Source: Mycolicibacterium senegalense | GTDB lineage: Bacteria; Actinomycetota; Actinomycetes; Mycobacteriales; Mycobacteriaceae | Direction of reading: 5' to 3' | DNA: 64,000 bases | Assembly: GCF_019645875.1 (NCBI RefSeq) | Contig: NZ_CP081000.1 | Coordinates: 3,968,001 to 4,032,000 of the forward strand | Shown here: positions 58,959 to 64,000 of the stretch, piece by piece | Layout of the letters: the number at the start of each line of letters is the position of its first letter | Numbering within the stretch: the first letter of the stretch is position 1 | The notes under the pieces: model-generated | Told to the model about the DNA's origin: nothing | Seen by the model: the letters and a program-made list of their open reading frames with translations, nothing else | Database searches by the model: none | Position numbers and translations under genes: made by a program

Positions 58959-60528
58959 ACCGGCGACGGTACTCAGGGATGCCCGCGGTGTATCCGAGGT
59001 ACATCCGCTTCTTGCCGGGCACATTGCCGCCGTTGTACCAGGAGTTGCAGCTCGGGTGCACCAGGACGGTGGGCGCCACCAGCGCCGTGGTGTGTTCCAC
59101 CCATTCGGCCTGCGCCTGCGGCGTCGCCTCGATGCTCGAGTAGCCGCCGGCTCTCAGGTAGGCGATGCAATCCGCGATCCACTCCACATGCTGCTCCAGA
59201 GCAGCCACGAAGTTCGTTGCCGCCGAGGGACTTCCCGGCCCCTGAACGGTGAACAGGTTGGGAAACCCCGCGACAGCCAAGCCGAGGTAGGACAGTGCGC
59301 CCTCCTTGGCCCAGTACTCCCCCAGCACCACGCCACCGCGGCCCCGCACATCGATCCGGCTCAACGCACCGGTCATCGCATCGAACCCGGTGGCATACAC
59401 GATCACGTCAAGGTCGACATCGCCCTGCTCAGTGGATATTCCATTCGCGGTCACCTCGCGGATGGCGCCCTTGCGCAGGTCGACGAGGGTGACGTTGTCC
59501 CGGTTGTAGGTCTCGTAGTAACCCTGATCGATGATCGGGCGCTTACAGGCGAACGGGTGGCTGGGCGTCAGCGACGCCGCTGTGTCGGGGTCGGTGACGA
59601 TGCGGGCCACTGCTTGGCCGTACAGCTCGGTCGCCATCCGGTTGGCTTCGATGTCGAAGAAGATGTCGCCCCAATTGAGCGCGCCCATGACTCCGTGTTC
59701 CTCGACGGCTCGCCGTTTCTCCTCCGGCGAAGCCGTTTTCACCGGAGGCCGCACCAACATCTCCAGCAGAACGGAGAAGGCGCTGAGCCGCGCCGCACCG
59801 ACCGGATGTTCGCGTTGCGCCGCGCGGATCGACGCGTAGTCAGCTTTGAGCGCGTCGAGCTCGCCGGGCTCGAACGGTCGCACCTGCCACGGCAGGGTGA
59901 AGGCCGGCGAGCGCTGAAACACCGTCAACTGCGCAGCCTGGGCGGCAACCACCGGGATCAGCTGCACACCGGTGGATCCGGTACCGATCACGCCGACCCG
60001 CTTGCCGGTGAGGTCTATGCCCTCCCGCGGCCACCGGCTGGTGAACAGCGAGGTGCCGGTGAACCGATTCATCCCGGGGATGTCGGGTTCCAGTGGAATC
60101 GAAAGGATTCCGGTGGCCGCCACGACGAAAGGGGTGTACCGCGTCTGCCCGTCAGCCGTACGAACCGCCCAAAGTGATGTGCGCTCGTCGAAGGACATCG
60201 ACACCACCTCGGTGCCGAACACGATGTCGCGGCGCAGGTCCAATCGATCGGCGACGAAGTTCAAGTACGCCTCGATCTCTGGCTGGGCCGGCATCGTCTC
60301 GGTCCACACCCACTCCTGCTGGATCTCGTCGCTGAAGCTGTAGGAGTATTCGATGCTCTCGATGTCACACCGTGCGCCCGGGTAACGGTTGACCAGCCAG
60401 GTTCCGCCGACGTCCTCGGCCTTCTCCAGGACGCACACCCGCAGTCCTTGTTCCCGTAGCCGGTGCAGCGCGAACAAGCCGGAGAATCCGGCGCCGACGA
60501 CGATCGCGTCGAAATCCACGGTGCTCAC
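58912..60528 (-). CDS. Flavin-dependent monooxygenase, Baeyer-Villiger type
   Basis: 538 residues with two dinucleotide motifs: VVGAGFSGLFAL near residue 11 for FAD and GTGSTGVQL near 184 for NADPH. GGTWLVNRYPGARCD is typical of the class. The BVMO fingerprint FxGxxxHxxxWP reads FTGTSLFTSRWP, so Phe162 replaces the His. C-terminal YATGFDAMTGAL is conserved. These enzymes turn ketones into esters or lactones. Its start overlaps the epimerase stop (ATGA) and its end overlaps the hydrolase gene, so a three-gene coupled unit is clear. Confidence 0.92.
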   Translation of the reverse strand: MSTVDFDAIVVGAGFSGLFALHRLREQGLRVCVLEKAEDVGGTWLVNRYPGARCDIESIEYSYSFSDEIQQEWVWTETMPAQPEIEAYLNFVADRLDLRRDIVFGTEVVSMSFDERTSLWAVRTADGQTRYTPFVVAATGILSIPLEPDIPGMNRFTGTSLFTSRWPREGIDLTGKRVGVIGTGSTGVQLIPVVAAQAAQLTVFQRSPAFTLPWQVRPFEPGELDALKADYASIRAAQREHPVGAARLSAFSVLLEMLVRPPVKTASPEEKRRAVEEHGVMGALNWGDIFFDIEANRMATELYGQAVARIVTDPDTAASLTPSHPFACKRPIIDQGYYETYNRDNVTLVDLRKGAIREVTANGISTEQGDVDLDVIVYATGFDAMTGALSRIDVRGRGGVVLGEYWAKEGALSYLGLAVAGFPNLFTVQGPGSPSAATNFVAALEQHVEWIADCIAYLRAGGYSSIEATPQAQAEWVEHTTALVAPTVLVHPSCNSWYNGGNVPGKKRMYLGYTAGIPEYRRRCDEIAADGYTGFTVA

Positions 60529-61544
60529 AGATCGATGACCTTCTCATTCCGGTTCTTGCGATCAACGTAGAACTGAGCCGCCCGGGCGATCGAATCGGTG
60601 GTCGGTCCGGGTTTCCAGCCCAGGTCCCGCGTCGCCTTGCTGTGGTCGGCGGGCGAGGTCAGCCACATCAGCCGCGCGGCGGTGAGGTTCATCGGAAAGT
60701 CGGTGCCGAACAACCGGTTCGACATGCCGGCCAACCATCCGAAGAGATACAACGGGGCCATGGGGATGCCGAATCGCGGTGGTCGCGCGCCGACTGCTTC
60801 CGCGGCCGTGGTGAACATCTCCTTCTGCGACATGTAGCGCTCGGACACGATGTAGCGTTCGCCGATCCGGCCGTGCTCGGCGGCCCGGATGAGCGCGTCG
60901 GCGGCGTCATCTATGCCGACCACTTCCGAGCCGACGCCCCGCACGTAGACAGGCAACTTGCCGAACGCCGCCATGGCGACGAGCGCGCCCTGCCGCGGTT
61001 GCCAGTCCGGCGGACCGTAGGGGTTCGACACACACATCGCGATGGCGGGAAGGCCCCGCTCGCGGGCATAGGACAGCACCAGATCTTCTGCCTGCCGCCG
61101 CGATTCGATGTATGGGCCGCCTTTGCCTGCCCAGTTGAACGTCGTCTCTTCATCGACAGTCGACCCGTCGTCGCCGACCGCGATGGTCCCGATGGTGCTG
61201 AGGAAGACGAAGCGCCGCAGGTCGGCATTCACCGCGACATCGAGGACATTGCGCAGGCCCTCGACATTTGTGGAGAACAGTGGTGCCGGGTCGGCCAGGT
61301 GTGCGCGGGTGTCGACGACGCAGTAGAACACCACGTCGCGGTCCGCCATTGCGGCTGCCACCGCTTCGGTGTCGAAGATGTCGCCATAGCAGCGCTCGAC
61401 ATCGGCACCCTCGATGCCCTTGGTCGAACTGGTCCGCCGAACCAGAACCCGCACGTCGTCGCCTCGTTCGACGAGTTGGCGGGTGACACAGGCCCCGACG
61501 TTTCCGCTCGCGCCCATGACGAGTACTTTTCGCCGACGATCCAT
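60525..61544 (-). CDS. NAD-dependent epimerase/dehydratase (3beta-HSD-like extended SDR)
   Basis: 339 residues. The cofactor motif is MGASGNVGACVTRQL, then DRDVVFYCVVDTRAH, STNVEGLRNVL and FLSTIGTIA. The active-site motif is YIESR (Tyr145, Arg149) where YxxxK is usual. The C-terminal part (FGWLAGMSNRLFGTDFP) matches sugar-epimerase and 3beta-hydroxysteroid-dehydrogenase relatives. It is the first gene of the epimerase-BVMO-hydrolase unit and could oxidise an alcohol to the ketone used by the BVMO. The Lys-to-Arg change leaves its activity in doubt. Confidence 0.87.
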   Translation of the reverse strand: MDRRRKVLVMGASGNVGACVTRQLVERGDDVRVLVRRTSSTKGIEGADVERCYGDIFDTEAVAAAMADRDVVFYCVVDTRAHLADPAPLFSTNVEGLRNVLDVAVNADLRRFVFLSTIGTIAVGDDGSTVDEETTFNWAGKGGPYIESRRQAEDLVLSYARERGLPAIAMCVSNPYGPPDWQPRQGALVAMAAFGKLPVYVRGVGSEVVGIDDAADALIRAAEHGRIGERYIVSERYMSQKEMFTTAAEAVGARPPRFGIPMAPLYLFGWLAGMSNRLFGTDFPMNLTAARLMWLTSPADHSKATRDLGWKPGPTTDSIARAAQFYVDRKNRNEKVIDL

Positions 61545-61581
61545 CGATTACTCCATCCCATCAGACCATCGACGATGGATG

Positions 61582-61590
61582 TTACGGTAA
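61582..61590. promoter_or_regulatory. TTACGGTAA motif in divergent promoter
   Basis: Same nine bases as at 49253-49261. It lies between the epimerase start (61544) and the LLM start (61624). Confidence 0.4.
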
Positions 61591-61623
61591 TGCTTTCAGT
61601 AGCGTGCCGAAACGGGGAGACCG

Positions 61624-62571
61624 ATGAAGTACACCCTGGAGTATCCCAGCGAACTGCCCACCGCACCTGACGATTTCCTGCAACCCGAAGTGATCCGCAC
61701 CGTCGCGGTGCAAGCCGAAGCGGCGGGCTTTTCGGCGATCGCATTGAGCGAGCATCCGGCCCCGTCGGTCAAGTGGCGGAACAACGGCGGTCACAACACG
61801 CTGGATCCGATCGCCGCACTGAGCTTCATGGCAGCAGTCACCTCGCACCTTCGCCTGATGACCAATCTGTACGTGCTCCCGTTCCGCAACCCCTACCTGT
61901 CCGCGAAGGCACTCGGCAGCCTCGATCTGGTGTCAGGCGGCCGGCTCATCGCGGGCGTCGGTGCGGGGTACTTGCGATCCGAGTTCTCGGCGGTCGGCGT
62001 CGACATGGACCGTCGCGCCCAACTGCTCGACGAGGCGCTGACGTCGCTGGGGGCCATCTGGAACGACCCCGAAAAACCGGTTACCGGTGATGATTTCGCC
62101 GCGGTGGGTCCGGTGTGGCTGCAACGGCCCTGCCAGCGGCCACATCCGCCGATCTGGATCGGCGGAAATGGCAACGCCGCCATTCGGCGCGTGGTCGAGC
62201 ACGGTGACGGCTGGATGCCGATCATCGCCGCGTCAGGCATGGCCTCGACCATGCGCACTGTGGCCATCGAGAACACCGAGCAATTCGGGGCGGCCGTGCA
62301 GCGCCTGCACAACCGGCTCACCGAGGCCGGCCGGGACCCGTCAGCTGTCGATGTCCAGGTGGTGTGTCCGCCGGTCGATCTCGATGACGCTGCATCGATC
62401 GGTCATGCGCGCGAGGTGCTGGCCGAACTCGAGGGTCATGGCGCCACCTGGGCCGTCATCCACGTCGACGGCAGCGGCCCCCAAGCCGCACTCGACTACA
62501 TCAAGGCATTCAGCGACACGATGGGCCTCGCCGCTAAGCAGAGACACCCGGATTCGCGTTCTCAGCGCTAG
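61624..62571 (+). CDS. LLM-class F420-dependent oxidoreductase
   Basis: 315 residues: FSAIALSEHPAPSVKWRNNG, LRLMTNLYVLPFRNPYLSAK, GRLIAGVGAGYLRSEFSAVG and IWIGGNGNAAIRRVVEHGDG are classic for the Rv2161c-like F420 subfamily as I recall it. ATG 61624. It is divergent from the epimerase operon and shares a TTACGGTAA motif with it, so co-regulation is likely. It ends in a CTAG shared with the convergent SnoaL-like gene. Confidence 0.9.
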   Translation: MKYTLEYPSELPTAPDDFLQPEVIRTVAVQAEAAGFSAIALSEHPAPSVKWRNNGGHNTLDPIAALSFMAAVTSHLRLMTNLYVLPFRNPYLSAKALGSLDLVSGGRLIAGVGAGYLRSEFSAVGVDMDRRAQLLDEALTSLGAIWNDPEKPVTGDDFAAVGPVWLQRPCQRPHPPIWIGGNGNAAIRRVVEHGDGWMPIIAASGMASTMRTVAIENTEQFGAAVQRLHNRLTEAGRDPSAVDVQVVCPPVDLDDAASIGHAREVLAELEGHGATWAVIHVDGSGPQAALDYIKAFSDTMGLAAKQRHPDSRSQR

Positions 62572-63002
62572 GCCGTCTTGAATTTCAGCAACGTCCGGGT
62601 GAGGTGCAGGCTGGTGATCTGCCATGCGCCGTCACGCTTTTCGTAAGTCTCGTGGTAGTGACCGGCACCGTGGAGCTCGTTGCCATCGGTGAAGAACAGC
62701 ATGTCTTCCATCGCCCAGATGCCGGTAGCCGTCGTGTCGGAGGTGAGGGTGATCTCGGGAGTGTGGCAGTGATGCACCGTCGCGGCGTGTTCGACACCGC
62801 CCCACACCACCGGGAAGAACTCGTCGAATCCGTTCAGCGGCGGCGCGGTCTGCGGGTCGGCACCGCCGGTCGACACGGCCATGTCGAGTTTCACCACGAC
62901 ATCGTCGACGAACAATCCGCGCCAGGCATCGATGTCCTTGGTGTCGAGGAATCGGCAATACCGGGCTTTGAGCTGCTTGATCGCTTCGATGTCATCGGAC
63001 AA
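62568..63002 (-). CDS. SnoaL-like (NTF2 fold) protein
   Basis: 144 residues, best started at TTG 63002 with GGAGG seven bases ahead; longer in-frame starts up to 63086 would overlap the P450 gene. The fold shows IEAIKQLKARYCRFLDTKDI, AWRGLFVDDVVVKLDM, VWGGVEHAATVHHCHTPEIT and a final TSLHLTRTLLKFKTA. The two-His region in ATVHHCH and the early Tyr/Asp pair recall scytalone-dehydratase-like or limonene-hydrolase-like SnoaL proteins. It follows the P450 at the right edge on the same strand. Confidence 0.83.
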   Translation of the reverse strand: MSDDIEAIKQLKARYCRFLDTKDIDAWRGLFVDDVVVKLDMAVSTGGADPQTAPPLNGFDEFFPVVWGGVEHAATVHHCHTPEITLTSDTTATGIWAMEDMLFFTDGNELHGAGHYHETYEKRDGAWQITSLHLTRTLLKFKTA

Positions 63003-63060
63003 CGGGCCACCTCCTGGTCGACTGCGGTGCACTATATCCACGGCTTGGGTCACCCCGTAC

Positions 63061-64000
63061 TCAGTCCAGGACACGAACCGGCACATTGCTCCAGCCCGCG
63101 ACGTTCTGCATGTTCACCCGCTTGCAGCCGTCCCAGTCCACCTCGTAGCGCGGCATGAAGTCCAGCATCTTGTCGAGGGCGATCACGCTTTCCAGCCGGG
63201 CCAGCGCGGCACCCAGGCAGCTGTGAATTCCGTAGCCCAGACCTAGATTCTGCGCTTGCGACCGATCGCGGTCGATGTCGAACCGGTCCGGTTCGGTCCA
63301 CGCCTCCGGGTCCCGGTTGGCCGACCCGCCTACCAGGAACACCGGTTTGCCGGCCGGAATCGTCACCCCGTGTAGTTCGATCTCGCGCATCGAGCGCCGC
63401 ACGTTGTACTGTGCCGGCGCTTCGTAGCGCAGCAGTTCCTCCACGGCCAGCGGCACCTTGCTGCGGTCGTCGAGCAGCTTCTGCCATTCGCCGGGATTCT
63501 GGGCGAACACCACCGCCGCGTTGCCGAGCAGCTTGGTGACCGTCTCTGCGCCGGCACCACCGAGAAGCGTAGCGAATTCGGTGATCTCGATGTTGGTCAG
63601 GGGTTCCATCTCACCGTTGTCGCGCTCGATCTCGGACTCGATCAGCTGGCTGATCAAGTCATCCCCGAGCTCATGGCGGCGCTTCTTGATCAGCCGGAAG
63701 TAATAGATCGCCATGTCGACGGCGGATTTGACGCCGGCCTCACCCATCTCGATCTCACCGGCGTCCCGGTGCAGCAGGTCGTCGATCCACAGCCGGATCT
63801 GCTGACGGTCCCCTTCGGGTACCCCCTGCAGCGTGGTCATCACGTCGACGGGGAAGAGGGCGGAGAAGTCCTGAACGAAGTCGAACCCGGCTGGGTCCAC
63901 CGCCGACAGATGCTTGTCGATCAGTTCGGTCACCAGTTCGCGCTTGGATTGGATCGCGCGCGGCGTGAAGACCTTGTTGAGCAGACTACGCATCCGGCGG
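63061..64000 (-). CDS. Cytochrome P450, N-terminus beyond right edge
   Basis: At least 312 visible residues; the frame is open to the window edge and RRMRSLLNKVFTPRAI shows that the C-helix is included while the first 90 or so residues are missing. The I-helix is GGAGAETVTK, ExxR lies in VEELLRYEAP, and the haem loop reads LGYGIHSCLG with Leu where Phe is usual. It resembles the P450 pair of region 1 in general layout (ANRDPEAWTEPDRFDIDRD). It precedes the SnoaL-like gene on the same strand with 58 bp between. Substrate unknown. Confidence 0.93.
   Translation of the reverse strand, partial: RRMRSLLNKVFTPRAIQSKRELVTELIDKHLSAVDPAGFDFVQDFSALFPVDVMTTLQGVPEGDRQQIRLWIDDLLHRDAGEIEMGEAGVKSAVDMAIYYFRLIKKRRHELGDDLISQLIESEIERDNGEMEPLTNIEITEFATLLGGAGAETVTKLLGNAAVVFAQNPGEWQKLLDDRSKVPLAVEELLRYEAPAQYNVRRSMREIELHGVTIPAGKPVFLVGGSANRDPEAWTEPDRFDIDRDRSQAQNLGLGYGIHSCLGAALARLESVIALDKMLDFMPRYEVDWDGCKRVNMQNVAGWSNVPVRVLD

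Noticed and set aside
1..64000. CRISPR arrays, tRNA genes, rRNA, transposases, integrases
   Set aside because: I found no regularly spaced repeats, no cloverleaf-like stretch ending in CCA and no transposase or integrase protein.

Overview
The window looks like chromosome from a mycobacterium, most likely a fast-growing Mycolicibacterium-type species. It is GC-rich and carries six cytochrome P450 genes, five luciferase-like (probably F420-dependent) oxidoreductases and a mycofactocin-type short-chain dehydrogenase. The block from about 27.0 to 48.7 kb keeps much of the order I recall for M. tuberculosis Rv3051c-Rv3063: nrdE, nrdI, nrdH, FMN reductase, TetR, dinB2, SDR, TetR, cyp136, ligB, cstA, with extra genes inserted. 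I see no tRNA, rRNA, CRISPR array, prophage or insertion sequence.

Region 1 (1-11.4 kb) is an oxidative catabolic cluster: a partial GMC oxidoreductase, three P450s (two are close paralogues), a 3Fe-4S-type ferredoxin, four SDRs, two LLM-class oxidoreductases, a VOC protein and a nitroreductase. Four promoter regions share an 18-bp imperfect palindrome, GCNNTACNNNCGTAYAGC, so the units look like one regulon of a regulator not seen here. Region 2 (11.5-20.7 kb) holds a lipoprotein, a cupin and a 2565-residue NRPS with order A-T-E-C-A-T-R. It has no starter condensation domain and its reductase resembles that of carboxylic acid reductases, so it is best read as a dipeptide-aldehyde (pyrazinone-type) synthetase. 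An AT-richer 448-bp stretch precedes it.

Region 3 (20.7-27.0 kb) is accessory: an HTH-less LysR effector-domain protein divergent from a DUF5997 gene, several unknown proteins, a metallophosphoesterase, a scar where truncated SUKH-like and GyrI-like genes meet head to head, and a GIY-YIG/NUMOD3 homing-endonuclease-like gene just behind nrdE. Region 4 (27.0-48.7 kb) is the conserved block: nrdHIE with candidate NrdR boxes, a dinB2 polymerase with a leucine at the steric-gate position, an AAA ATPase, cyp136 with a divergent TetR gene and a 7+7 bp operator, a gene encoding only a LeuA-type regulatory domain, a TSUP transporter, a kinase-like protein, a methyltransferase divergent from an HxlR regulator, poxB, ligB and cstA with its ybdD-like partner.

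Region 5 (48.7-64 kb) is a second catabolic cluster: amidohydrolase, LLM-P450 pair, orphan carboxyltransferase, a kinase/SnoaL/LLM operon, and an overlapping epimerase, Baeyer-Villiger monooxygenase and alpha/beta-hydrolase trio that would make a ketone-to-ester-to-acid sequence. The BVMO and the epimerase each deviate at a signature residue. The right edge cuts a sixth P450. Two families of roughly 60-bp hairpin repeats occur between genes at 38.6, 44.1, 50.6 and 54.6 kb. All positions were read by eye and family names come from memory of motifs, not from searches.
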